From NCBI GenBank assembly GCA_012934845.2, contig WNNJ02001765.1, positions 124,001-188,000 of the forward strand: a stretch of DNA of 64,000 nucleotides, read 5' to 3'. Positions 44,101-55,121 of this stretch are shown here, piece after piece. The stretch comes from Pomphorhynchus laevis (lineage: Eukaryota; Acanthocephala; Palaeacanthocephala; Echinorhynchida; Pomphorhynchidae). Position 1 is the stretch's first letter; every line of letters starts with the position of its first letter. The position numbers and the translations under genes are program-made. The notes beneath the pieces are model-generated. The model saw nothing but the letters and a program-made list of their open reading frames with translations. It made no database searches and was not told the DNA's origin.

Positions 44101-44520
44101 AACAGGGAATTCACATGTCGAACGCTATAACGGTATAATTTGGACGAGTATCGAACTCGATCTGATGTCTCGATAACAACCTCGTGTAAGATAGAAATCA
44201 TCTTTACCGAATGCTCTGCACTCTATTCGCCCGTTACTGTGTGCAGAAACAAATTGCACACCACATGACGGTATATTTAGTTCAATGACTGGAACTAGCA
44301 TGATAACTTGGCTCACTAATCCATACTCTGTTCCGATATGTAAACACGTACTATCTAACAAATATCAAATTGGTACCAAAGTTGTTGATTTACTATAACC
44401 AAATCCGGCATATGCAACAATTCGCTACAATGATGCTAGGAAAAACACGGTATCAGTGAAGCATTTAGCACCATACATAGCAGCAGCCATCAGCTCTTAT
44501 GTATTGTATTCTACTAAGAT

Positions 44521-44769
44521 TGAAGCTTGGAGCTTACTGTTTTCTGAATGTCTTTACTTCTAAAGTACAGAATAGCGGTTTGTGCTTTCTTAATCGCCCA
44601 CTAATTTGCTAGATCGATATGCACCTTTTTGATTTGGAAATTTGCAATATTAAATCAATACAAATACAACCATTGAATGATTCGTATATCAATCTCTCTA
44701 CGGGAAAATTACAAGTTAAGTTTAGTGTTGCAAAATATTAAATTAGTAATTAAAGTTTTAAAGGTATAG
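44521..44769. other. No recognised feature
   Basis: AT-rich spacer between the Gypsy fossil and a LINE fragment. No supported coding sequence or repeat. Confidence 0.4.
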
Positions 44770-45545
44770 AATCTAGAAACTTTGCGTTAAAATCACCTGC
44801 TATTAATAAAGGCACATCAGCAGAAGAAGGACTCAAGAAGGTAGACATATGACCCATAATATCTGCCTCAGAAAACTTTGAATTAAAATGACAACCAATT
44901 ATGATCAATGTTGGTAGACGAAGATAAACAACATTGTTAGATGATCTGAAAGTCCAATTATCAAAAAAGGCTTTATTGCTACAAGTATTTCACCTAAGGG
45001 CGACCACGCATAGTCGATATCGCCGGACTATTAAATACATAGAAGTTTCAAAGATAAATCTGCACCGCAAAATGTTTTACATAAGACCATAATGTCGTAA
45101 TCATTAAGCCACGATGTTCGATATTCGTTTCGTAAGGTATTGAATAATATATTTGCTTTTTAACAGTTCTAACTATTATATTATCTCGTATAAAATAAAA
45201 ATGATATGAATCTTACTTTTATCATGTAATTTATTTTAAAGTAGTTTACGGGCTCTTTTTTCCGGGATCGAAAGATCTGGATGAATAAACATATTACGGT
45301 AAATATCGAAATGTTTTAGTTTGTAAGCATTTGATAAAATACTATTATAAATTTATTCAGATGTGGTTAGTAATAACCAAGGAGAGACGTATGTTCGACG
45401 ATCAGCAAGACGATGACTCCGAATATGAAGATTGTATTTTATGTCGACTCCAACACTAGATAAGACATTCCGAACTTCCCTCATATCATTTTCTGCGGTT
45501 GGTAATACTCTAATAATGGCATTCGAGGACAGTGGATTTTAGAGA
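44770..45545 (-). mobile_element. LINE fragment: ORF1 end and APE endonuclease
   Basis: The minus strand reads an ORF1-like block (NAIIRVLPTAENDMREV near 45500), then APE pieces: DIMVLCKTFCGADLSLK near 45085, YLRLPTLIIIGCHFNSK near 44915 and PLLIAGDFNAKFLDS at 44770-44815. GDFN identifies the APE domain. No RT follows, because the copy is cut at about 44770. The clade is undetermined and the frames are broken. Confidence 0.65.
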
Positions 45546-46084
45546 TTCTTTGATATCAAATACATTCTTTGTGCTACAGTACCCACAAAAGAAATTTATC
45601 AACGGGATTTTTGCTAACTAACTCTTTGCTGCGACATTTTGATGCAGAACGTCCACGCAATTACAACCTACCTTTGCACATGCACAACTACTACAAACTG
45701 TGTTCACACAATTGCAAGCACAACATCTTGAGTTACTTGTCAAAATCGAGTTAATGCAATCATTGTTCATCATAACTGAACCATCAATAAAATTTGAGTG
45801 GTTTAGTTGAGAGGAAATACTGTATGTTATTCGCGCTTTCTCATGATACATTGAATATAGGCAGATAGTTAGACAGAGAGATTCAATTCTCAATGATTGC
45901 TTGATATAGCTGTGTTTGATTCTTCTCTCTGATTCGTCTTCAGATTCGTTATTAGTTCGTTCAGATTCGTTGTAATAAGTTTTCTTCAGATTTGCTGTAA
46001 TCAGTTATTCCATATAATAAGTTTTGTATATATTATCTTTTTTATTATAACTGTTGTGTATATTATTTCTTAAATTTTGTACGT
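45546..46084. other. No firmly recognised feature
   Basis: A Cys-rich minus-strand frame at 45618-45893 has no zinc-finger spacing I recognise. A T-rich stretch with loosely repeated TTCAGATTCGTT follows at 45930-45995. Confidence 0.4.
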
Positions 46085-46555
46085 AGCATATATTATTAAT
46101 ATTATTTAATATTAATATTATACGCCGTTATTAATATTATTAGCCATTATTAATATTAAACATCGTTATTAATATGTTACGCTGTTATTAATATTATACA
46201 CAGTCATTAATATTACACGCTGTTATTTATACTAAACGTCGTTATTAATATTTAACGCGGTTACTAATATTAAATTAATATATTTATATATATGATTTAA
46301 TATTTTTTTAATATATTAATATTAAATTAATATATCAAATATATTAATTTAATATTAGTAACTGCGTTAAATATTAATAACGACGTTTAGTATAAATAAC
46401 AGCGTGTAATATTAATGACTGTGTATAATATTAATAACAGCGTAACATATTAATAACGATGTTTAATATTAATAATGGCTAATAATATTAATAACGGGGT
46501 GTAATATTAATAACGGCGGTTAATATTAATAACGGCGTATAATATTAATAGAATA
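46085..46555. repeat. 19-bp AT-rich array arranged as a long palindrome
   Basis: Array of the same 19-bp unit as array A. Arms 46126-46285 and 46338-46497 are almost perfect reverse complements (about 160 bp each; one clear mismatch, GCGG against the complement of CTGC). A 52-bp AT-only centre separates them. The GC-containing unit variants mirror each other in order, so one arm is a copy of the other. L2-C is inserted at its right edge. Confidence 0.9.
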
Positions 46556-49530
46556 GAATAGAATTTATTTAGAGTGGCCTTTGTGGTAAATAGAATTATT
46601 TACAGGCCCACTATAAAAATTAAAAGACAAGTTTACGTCCGATGAATGTTTGAACTTGTATGTAGAGTTATTGAATTGATTGCGGCTGAAAGTGTTATTT
46701 TAGTTCGTTTGCAAGAAGTATGGCGATCAAGGAAGTTTTGAAGAAATTAAGCGACATCAATGATTTTGTGTCTCGAGGAAGTTTGTTCCAAAGGCGTGGT
46801 GCAGCGATGGCGAACGCACGATATCCGTGATTACCGTTGTGACGGGGGACGAAAAGCGAGTAGGAGCGATGACTTCTTAGGGAGAGACCAGTCGTCAGAT
46901 AGGATGCGCTATCAGGAAGATATATATTAGGAGGGTTGTGCCGGAATTTGATTTGTCATGCAAGTGTGATAATTTGAGAGGTAATGCGGCTCGGAATGTC
47001 GAGCCAGTTAAGGATGCGGAGGGTGTTGGAGATGTGGTCGTACTTGCGAAGGCGGAAGATGACTCTAGCAGCCGTGTGCAGAATCCTTTGTAAATAGTGA
47101 AATTGATATGCTGGACAGTTTACGAGAAGACCTAAGCAATATTCTAGACGAGGGATGAAAAGGCTGGAGATTAAAATAACTGTCGATTTGACGTCGAGGT
47201 TTCTACGGACACTTCGGATGTCACGGAGGATGAGGGAGCATGAACTGATCTTGCTACGAATGAAAGGCAGAAACGAGAGATTATTGTCAAAAGGGACACC
47301 GAGGATTGTCATGATAGTCACTTCTGGTAGACGGAAATTGTGTATGCATACTGGAAAATCGAGGGTGTAAGAGTGGCGCGGTGTTATCCACATCATGTTA
47401 GATTTCTCGTTGTTTAAAAACATACGGATTGAACAAAGATATGCGTGAATAGCAGAGAGGCAAGACGATGCATCGGAAGCGAGGTTGGATGCAGATGTGA
47501 GTGTGCATGATGCATAGATTACTATATCGTCAGCGTACTGAATAACTTTAAAGCCGAAAGGGACCACGATGGAAGATAAATCACCAAGAAGAAGGGTGAA
47601 AAGAAGCGGCCCTAGAACGGATCCTTGTGGTACACCGCAGCTGAGAGGAACCGGCGCAGAAGAGTTGGAGTTGGAGACTACGTGATAAGAGCGATTTGAG
47701 AGGTAGGATTTGAACCAAGAAATGACATGAGACGAGAAGCAGTAACGTTGTCTGAGACATGAGAGAAGTATAGTGTGATCAACTACATCAAAGGCGGAGG
47801 ATAAATCAAGTGAAATTACAAGGCTTACTAGATGTTTGTCAAGAGCAAGAAGTAGATCATTGGAGAGTTTTGTGCATGCGGTCATAGTAGAATGTTGTGG
47901 TCGATATGCATATTGAAAAGGTGGAAACAGAATTTGATGATATGTAGTTGCTTACCTGTCTGAGGATGAGACGCTCGAAAAGTTTTGAGATGGTCGGAAG
48001 GTTTGATATTGGTCTATAGGAGGAGGCGGAACTTGGATTAAGATGATGCTTCTTTAATAATGGGCGAACTATGGCATGTTTGAACGACGAAGGGTAGTGT
48101 GATAAATGGATAGACATGTTGAAGACACTTGTGAGATAAGGGCTGATGGTGTCACTTAGTAACTTTAGAATGTATGTTGGAACAGGATCGAGAGGAGAGG
48201 TTGAATTGGGTAATCGTGCTAGGGCATCAGATACGCTTTCGATAGATAAAAGTGAAAAGTGAAACAGTTCAGTATGATATGGGGCAAGGTAGGAGAAACT
48301 AGAAGATAATGGTACGTGTATTGAGGTCAAAATTCGAGCTATTTTGCGTTTCAAATGAGATGCGAATTCGTTGGAAGAGATAGAGATAGACGTAACGGAT
48401 TTGTTTCTACCCAAAAGGTTATTAATGGATTTCCACGCGTGTTGATGATTGTCACGATGATTGCAAAGATGTTTTGCTTTGCCAGTATGATGAGCATTTT
48501 GAGTTCAAAAGATATCGGTATTTGCGTCGAAATTCGAGGTATTCTGAGTAAGATGAGTTTAATAGCTCGGTGATATTACGACGACGGAATCTTGAGTGCA
48601 TTCGGTGAAGGTGTCGTAAGGAGCGCTTTGCTCTTCGGCAATCGCTATCGAACCAGGGCGCTCCTGACTGGCGGCGAGGCGTACATTGTTTGAACGGCAA
48701 AATCATATCGAGTATGCCAATAAGTCCAGTGCTGTACATGTTGGTTAAGTCGTCAAGTGAAGTGTTAGTAAAGACGGCAAAAATTATGAGTGGGGACGAG
48801 AGAAGGTTTATACGCAAGTTATTTAGATCAAGTTGTTTCCATGGACGATATATATGGGGATGAGTAGGGTGTGGAGGATCATTGGTTTTAATGTTAATGG
48901 TGAGAAGGTAATGGTCGGATAGGCCCACATCTTTCACAGAAACGGTGCTGCAAGTAGACGATGATCGAACAAAGATGCAATCAATGGTGCCACCTTGGAT
49001 ATGAGTGTATTCAGTTGGGATATATCTGAAACCAAAGTCTGATAATGTCTTGAGTAGGTGTGACGAGTGAGCGCATGATGGTCTGTCAAGTCGAATGTTG
49101 AGGTCACCAAGAATAATGACGGGAGATGATGTAATGCTTAGGTTAGAGAGCATATCAAAGAGTTCGTCAAAGAATGTAAGACATGGCGCAGATGAGCCTG
49201 GTCGATAGATAAGGGCGAAACAAATTCGTCTACTGAAGTGTATAGCGTTAAAGCACATCAGCTCGAATGACGTAGGGGCAACTGGAAAGTTTAGAACATG
49301 TAACGATATAGCGGGCAAAGAAAAGGAAAGTAGACCACCATGGTTGATGCTTCCTGGATCACCATGTCGAGCACGTTCAGCAACGTTTAGGTTACGCGAT
49401 ACGAGTCTTCGAATGGATATGTCGTTTGTGGAATGCCAAGATTCGGTTAGGCGGAGAAGTGAAAGTGAGTTATGTTGGAAGACTTCGAGAGCGAGTTCAA
49501 GTTTGTGAAGTAAGGAAGGAGTGTTCCTTA
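46556..49530 (-). mobile_element. L2-C: third L2/CR1-like subfamily, 5'-truncated
   Basis: It runs from the APE N-terminus at about 49530 to a structured 3' end and an AATTCTATTCTATTCT tail at 46556. It is clearly related to L2-A and L2-E but divergent throughout. ORF2 is broken. Its 3' end abuts the 19-bp array and its 5' end abuts the long fold-back element. Confidence 0.85.
46574..46612 (-). promoter_or_regulatory. L2-C 3' stem-loop
   Basis: GTAAATA (46586-46592) and TATTTAC (46597-46603) form a perfect 7-bp stem with a 4-nt loop. GTGGCCT and AGGCCCAC flank it as an outer stem with one bulge. The primary sequence differs from L2-A/B/D/E but the architecture and position are the same. Confidence 0.62.
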
Positions 49531-49576
49531 ATTTAATAATTTGTCCATAAAAAAGAAAAAAGTATTTGGTATGCAA
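46690..49576 (-). pseudogene. L2-C ORF2 (APE-RT), broken
   Basis: Three open pieces cover the protein. 48452-49576 carries APE (TESWHS, ALIYRPGSSAP, LGDLNIRLDRP in place of GDFN, GLSDHYLL). 47857-48414 carries the linker and SYRPISNLPTISKLFERL. 46956-47885 carries LDLSSAFDVVDH, GVPQGSVLGP and YADDIVIY. Frameshifts lie near 48450, 47870 and 46956; the C-terminus continues in another frame to about 46690. The first ten or so codons of the top frame (to about 49530) come from the flanking repeat. Confidence 0.83.
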
Positions 49577-50029
49577 AAATTTTAATTGATTAAAAAATAT
49601 TTAACGAACGAATAAACTAAATCACAATCAAATTGGTGTAAACATATTGGACATAAATAAAATATTTGTGTTGTGGGTATATTTATTTAATGTGTTATAT
49701 ATATTACATATTTTATATGTTATTTAATATATAATTGCATATTTATATTAAATTTGAATTATTCATAATTTATTAATTTGGCATTACGATCAAAATAAAT
49801 TTTAAAATAAATGGAGAAAGAAACTACACAATTGTCAATTGATAAATTTTATGCGTGGTAATCAAGTCCTTGTAACGATTTATTTGTAAGTAATAAAAAC
49901 TTGATAACAAACAATTTTGATTAATTCTTTAAACTTTTGATTTCAAAGCAGAATCAAAAAATACGAAATAAAAATTAATATCAAAACTTTAGTGTTGATA
50001 TTACTACATCGCACAATTATTAATATTTT

Positions 50030-50368
50030 ATCGAGTTATATGATAAAACATTATTAATATTATGGGATGTTATTAATATTATACACAGTTATTAATATTA
50101 TACGCAGTTATTGATATCACACATCATTATTAATATTACACACTGTTATTAATATTATACGCCATTATTAATATTATACGCCATTATTAATATAATACGT
50201 CGTTATTAGCAGTATACGCCATTATTAATATTATTGACCGTTATTAACATTATAGGCCGTTATTAATATTCTACGTCGTCACTCATATTATACGCCATTA
50301 TTAATATTAAACGTCCTTATTAATATTATACAAAATTATTAATATTATGAGCCTGTATTGATATTATA
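50030..50368. repeat. 19-bp AT-rich array (array C) in the fold-back centre
   Basis: About 17 degenerate units reading ATTAATATTATACGCCGTT, the reverse complement of the array A unit. Some units are exact neighbours (two consecutive ATACGCCATTATTAAT copies). Confidence 0.85.
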
Positions 50369-50530
50369 CAAGAACTTGATTACCACGCATAAAATTTATC
50401 AATTGACAATTGTGTAGTTTTTTTCTCCATTTATTTTAAAATTTATTTTGATCTTAATGTCAAATCAATAAATTATAAATAATTCAAATTTAATATAAAT
50501 ATGCAATTATATATTAAATAGCATTATATA

Positions 50531-50689
50531 TATAATCGTAGATTTTGCCAAAAACCGGAGTTCGATTACATGCAGAGCAGACTTCCTTATCACTCCTAGA
50601 CGAGCTGATGGTAGCCGTCAGCACTCATCAGTAGGGTGAACTACCATCAGTCGTTTCAGCTGCCTTGTGATATATTTAAAAGGCATCTC

Positions 50690-50732
<43 letters not shown>

Positions 50733-50750
50733 CCAAACTCTGCTTTAATT
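50531..50750. repeat. Insert in the fold-back right arm, with hairpin and (AT)n
   Basis: This segment is absent from the left arm. It contains CTGATGGTAG and CTACCATCAG as a 10-bp inverted repeat (50604-50650) and an (AT)n run at about 50695-50730. It may be a short non-autonomous element whose tail is the (AT)n tract; a GGAGTTCGATTAC stretch near 50560 is loosely like a tRNA B box. Identity unknown. Confidence 0.5.
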
Positions 50751-50993
50751 AATACTTATTATATATAATATTTAACACATTAAATAAATACACCCACAAC
50801 AAAAATATTTTATTTATGTCCAATATGTTTACACCAATTTGTTTGTGATTTAGTTTATTCGTTCGTTAAATATTTTTTAATCAACTAAAATTTTTGCATA
50901 CCAAATACTTTTTTCTTTTTTATGAACAAATTATTAAATTTACCCCAAACACTTTAAATATATTCTTTAAATATGAAAATTAGAACTATTTTA

Positions 50994-51186
50994 AAATTTT
51001 ACAGAAATGCAAAAATTAGTCTTATTCCAAAATTACAATATTTCGATAGCTACTGTTACCATCTTCGGAAAAATTACAATTCTTAAAAATTAAAATTTTT
51101 GTAATATTTCTGAAGATTATAGCAGAAGCTATCAAAATATTGTAACTTTGGGTCTAAAACTGATTTTCTCGATCCTGTAAATTTAT
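50994..51186. repeat. Imperfect ~95-bp-arm hairpin element
   Basis: The left arm 50994-51088 and right arm 51091-51186 pair with scattered mismatches. The best-matching core contains ACAATATTT.GATAGCT, then ATCTTC.GAAA. Almost no loop separates them. It resembles a small MITE or a long hairpin RNA source. Confidence 0.65.
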
Positions 51187-51446
51187 AAATCTATAAGAAG
51201 GGATAAATTGATATTTTCGATATTGTATTAAAATATTTTTAATATTTTCAATATTTCAATTTTATCTAGAACAATAGATGCCTTGTTAGATTATAACTGT
51301 TCGTTTGTTATTTGAGACTTTTTAAGTTTGAATTTGAACAAACAGATTTCTCAGATACTAGAATGATTAAATGGTTAAATTATCATTTGGATTATATGAA
51401 TTAAAATACATATAATTGTGAACTTGTTTATAGTATTTTGATCAAA

Positions 51447-51635
51447 ATGAATTTACCGAAGCGCAAGCCGAGATCAAGTAAAGTAAAAAACACGGGACGT
51501 ATTGCGACTTTACAGGGAAAAAGAATGAGTTTTCTTGTGCAGGTGCTTGACAACGTTTGTTACTTTATATTATTGTTAGCTTACATTAACATCTTAATTG
51601 ACGCTTGGAAAATGTATATTGATGTACATTTATAA
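51447..51635 (+). CDS. Possible 62-residue single-pass membrane microprotein
   Basis: The ATG at 51447 has an animal-type context (ATCAAAATG). The protein starts MNLPKRKPRSSKVKNTGRIA, a strongly basic N-terminus of about 26 residues. One hydrophobic segment (about residues 36-52, VCYFILLLAYINIL) and a short polar end (DAWKMYIDVHL) follow. The first half is richer in G and C than its AT-rich surroundings. No transposon motif is present. I do not recognise the protein; it could also be a chance frame or one exon of a longer gene. Confidence 0.35.
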   Translation: MNLPKRKPRSSKVKNTGRIATLQGKRMSFLVQVLDNVCYFILLLAYINILIDAWKMYIDVHL

Positions 51636-52659
51636 AATCGATAATTGATAACTTTTACATCAATGCTTAAATAGGCCTTTCACATACCTTTAGCTAAGTA
51701 TTTTTATGGATTAAAAATAAACTGATTGTGTTTTTATAAGATTTAAAACGTTGACTGTATATTTAACGAATTAGTCGGATTTAATTATGATGATTAATCG
51801 TAAACCGCTAGATAGAATCATTAATTCCAAAACATATTTATTGACCTGTGGACATTGTTTTCCCGGGAATATAACCTCTGTCAAAAATACTGAAACTATG
51901 AATTCTTGATACGACTATTTTCTGCTCATTTTCAAGCGAGTATAATAATTATTTTTTTTCTTATGTTGCAAAAGTATACATAAACAAAATAACATTAAAA
52001 TATTAAATTTACAATATACAAATCAACAAAAAATATTATAAAAAATAAATTTAAACAATCAAGCGAAACAAATTTATGAATGGATAATAAAAATTTGCTT
52101 TGGATTAAAATAAGGTACATAAAATTATCAAATTTCATCAGGAAAAATACAACATTAGCGCGTATTTGGCCCCGCTGTGTGTTGAAATTTTTATCTTAAT
52201 AAGAATTTTATCCTGAATGAGTTCTTAAAAGCAAGCGAAAATTAGTAATTATTTCATAAATAACATTAAATTACTTCAATCAATGTGTAGTAAATGCAGA
52301 TGACACCTGTCTTAAAAGTTGTTGTACGACATATTTTTCAACTATGACGAAACTAAATAATAGAAAACTAGACGCTTATTCTGACAAAATCTTCAGTACT
52401 TAAAAAAATACCTTTTTATGTAATCTAATAATACAAGAAGATTGTATTATTAGATTTTATTGATTTTAATATAAATAGGATTTATATATGATTTTATTTA
52501 ACATAGTACTATAAGATTTTATTAAAATTTTCTTGTAATCTTATAGTAATTTTATTGTAATCTTATAATAGATCTAAATTCAATATACGCTTTAAATAAT
52601 ATATAGTTAACAAGTCCATATGCATAATATATGCATTGTCAAATGATTTGCTAATGATT
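51636..52659. other. AT-rich stretch without recognised genes
   Basis: No supported coding sequence. Short locally repeated motifs around TTATAGTAATTTTATTGTAATCTTATA at 52505-52565 look like replication-slippage products. Confidence 0.45.
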
Positions 52660-52880
52660 TTTGCAGGTTTATTGATCAAATATTTGAACCCGAAATATTC
52701 AACGTCGATGCGAATAGCGCGGACATTGTCATTTTTAGGAGGACTGGAGACAATGCTTCCAAAATTTTCTTGCATCTCTACAAAGCCTCAGCGACAAAAG
52801 TAAATTAGATGTTCTAATGAACTATGTGGTTCCTTCCAGTTCGATTTATTACAAAGCATAGGAAGATATTGTACCCATTC
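52660..52880 (+). mobile_element. Ty3/Gypsy gag scrap
   Basis: A short plus-strand piece resembling the gag start of Ty3/Gypsy elements of the same general type as the one at 37500. It is a small, old, broken fragment without pol or LTRs. It runs directly into the 16-bp minisatellite. Confidence 0.45.
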
Positions 52881-53416
52881 ACATTTATATCCATCTACAT
52901 TTATATCCATCCACATTTATATCCATCCACATTTATATCCATCCACATTTATATCCATCCACATTTATATCCATCCACATTTATATCCATCCACATTTAT
53001 ATCCATCCACATTTATATCCATCCACATTTATATCCATCCACATTTATATCCATCCACATTTATATCCATCCACATTTATATCCATCCACATTTATATCC
53101 ATCCACATTTATATCCATCCACATTTATATCCATCCACATTTATATCCATCCACATTTATATCTATCCACATTTATATCCATCCACATTTATATCCATCC
53201 ACATTTATATCCATCCACATTTATATCCATCCACATTTATATCCATCCACATTTATATCCATCCACATTTATATCCATCCACATTTATATCCATCTACAT
53301 TTATATCCATCCACATTTATATCCATCTACATTTATATCCATCTACATTTATATCCATCCACATTTATATCCATTCACATTTATATCCATCCACATTTAT
53401 ATCCATCCACATTTAT
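52880..53416. repeat. 16-bp minisatellite, about 33 units
   Basis: Tandem ACATTTATATCCATCC units, nearly all identical. Variants (ATCTAC, ATTCAC, ATCTATCC) concentrate at the two ends and near 53160. Because 16 is not a multiple of three, all frames cycle through HPHLYPSTFISIHIYI. The 201-codon frame across it is therefore an artefact. Confidence 0.96.
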
Positions 53417-53834
53417 AATTATAATATAATACACATCAATTTTGGTATTATTTCATTTGCTTTAAATATGGATTTAACATGATTTATAATGCTTTATAAT
53501 GTATACTTCCTGGTTATAAATGCTTGCACGGACCTTAAATGTTTAGGCGGCATTCTGTCTCAATAATAATGCTAATGATCTGTGTAATGGTCGCTTAATA
53601 ATTAAGCAAATGAAGCAAATTGCTAACCACAGTCAAATAAGACTGTAAGTATTTTTTAAATGCTTTCAAATGTATGAATAATATGTATACTATTCTGCAA
53701 ATATATGAATAATATGTATACTATTCTGATTCTGCATAATATATGGACACTCTTCCGCTTCTATACATATTATACATACATTTATACGCTGATAATTAAT
53801 CGTAGAACGTCGTCATTGAGATCAGACCTCATGT
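53417..53834. other. AT-rich spacer
   Basis: No coding sequence recognised. AATATGTATACTATTCTG is repeated at about 53682 and 53710. The right end may be the 3' UTR of the minus-strand Penelope-like element PLE-1. Confidence 0.45.
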
Positions 53835-54290
53835 CTACATAAGCTGTGCTATACAAAGAGTTTCTTTATTTTTCCTCTCGTAAGTGCTATTTATACCTTT
53901 TTCTAATACGTTGTACTTGAAGGTACATGCACTTTGGTGCTTCTCTACACAGTGTTTAATTGCCCCATCTAGTTCAATACGTTGAAACTTAATATCATTG
54001 GGCCGGTTTGTGATTATGTCGCTGAGCTTTCGCTTGGTTTCTCCTATGTATTGGATATCACAGAGATTGCATGTGGCAAGATATATGTTGCCAGTTGATG
54101 CGCAATTTGCTGTACATTGCACTTTATAATTAATCTTCGTCACGCAACTTGAAAAGTATTCGCTGTTATCAATGAGCTTACATGTTTGGCATCGTGTTCG
54201 ATTGCAAGTTGACGTGCGACGTTGTCTTGCTCCATTAAAATTCTTTCTTCTTACATAATTTTGTATTTTATTTTTTGCCATGTAGAACAC
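53835..54290 (-). pseudogene. PLE-1 GIY-YIG endonuclease domain
   Basis: Open frame of 151 codons. A Cys-rich region (TCNRTRCQTC, then a CTANC motif) precedes IYLATCNLCDIQYIGETKRK, the GIY-YIG core in Penelope form (IYLATC...QYIGET). Downstream, AIKHCVEKHQ and KETLCIAQLM are consistent with the rest of the domain. This nuclease cuts target DNA for insertion. Confidence 0.82.
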
Positions 54291-55121
54291 ATGCGGTATT
54301 TTCCCGGTGATTCATATTTTATTACATGATCCATTAAAAATATCAATAAAGTTACGTTCGTATAATTTTAATCCCGGATTGTAAGGTATGAAACTGATCG
54401 AATGTTCGTATTTTGCTTTAATCTCATAGTATTTACAGTCGACTAATATTTCGAACTTTAGAAATTTTTCTATAGATTTCTCGATTTTTATATCCATATC
54501 CTTTATCAATTGGTGTTTTAGTTAGAGAATTCAGGTTTTGTTGTCTTTCTTTGACGGTGCTGCAAATTTTTTCTATTCTCCTATTTTCATTCATTATTAT
54601 GCTACGCTTTGTAGTGGTTGAATGAGCGCTCTTTTCATACAAGTAAAGTGGAGGATTTTCTTTCTTGCAATATATAGTAGTTTGCCATTGATGATAGTTA
54701 TCCATGAACAATTTTACATCTAAGAAATTGATGTTATTGTTTCCTGACTTAATTTCAATTTTTTGTGGACCTTTTTTAGTTTATTAATTAAAGTATTAAG
54801 CCAGTCATTCGATCCTGTCCAAATCATAAAAATACCATCAATATAACCCCAGAAGATATAGGGATTTTCATCTAATTCGTTTATAACCGTATTTTTTAAA
54901 TCAGTCATGTAAAATATTACATAAGATGGTGCCATTGGTTTACCCATGGCTGTTCTGATTACCTGCTTTTAGAGTTTGTTGTTGAATTGAACTATATTAA
55001 GATAAGATAAGGATTTTCTTAAACAAAACTTGTAACCGATAAAAAACGTGTTACACAGAGCAAAACATGCAAGAAGACAAAAATAATATAAATTCGATAA
55101 TCATTCAATCTTCTATTTATT

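Larger units (their letters stand above)
37500..44520 (+). mobile_element. Ty3/Gypsy LTR-retrotransposon fossil, interrupted by L2-E
   Basis: Old, broken Ty3/Gypsy copy. Parts in order: gag start (from 37509), gag continuation after the inserted LINE (41211-41740, with a CCHC-like knuckle near 41630), aspartic-protease region (about 41960-42250), reverse transcriptase (about 42480-43010), RNase H (about 43230-43570) and integrase region (43570-44400). I did not recognise flanking LTRs or an env gene. It has more than ten breaks, so it is ancient compared with the LINE inside it. The assignment rests on domain order and RT/RNase H style. Confidence 0.8.
49530..50941. mobile_element. Long fold-back element with internal 19-bp array
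   Basis: The left arm 49530-49873 and the right arm 50369-50941 are reverse complements over about 344 bp with few mismatches. The right arm contains an extra insert of about 220 bp. Both outer ends begin AATTTAATAATTTG. The centre (50030-50368) is the 19-bp array. There is no coding capacity. This is the structure of a Foldback-type or large MITE-like DNA element. I could not identify a clean target-site duplication. Confidence 0.78.

Noticed and set aside
45618-45893. Cys-rich 91-codon frame as a secreted or zinc-finger peptide
   Set aside because: No recognised Cys spacing. It lies beside a decayed LINE, and the Cys run comes from a short TGT/TGC-rich stretch.
50550-50580. tRNA or tRNA-derived SINE promoter
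   Set aside because: Only a loose B-box match; no A box or cloverleaf at the right spacing.
52824-53429. 201-codon open reading frame
   Set aside because: It is a frame through the 16-bp minisatellite. The peptide is the 16-residue cycle forced by the repeat.
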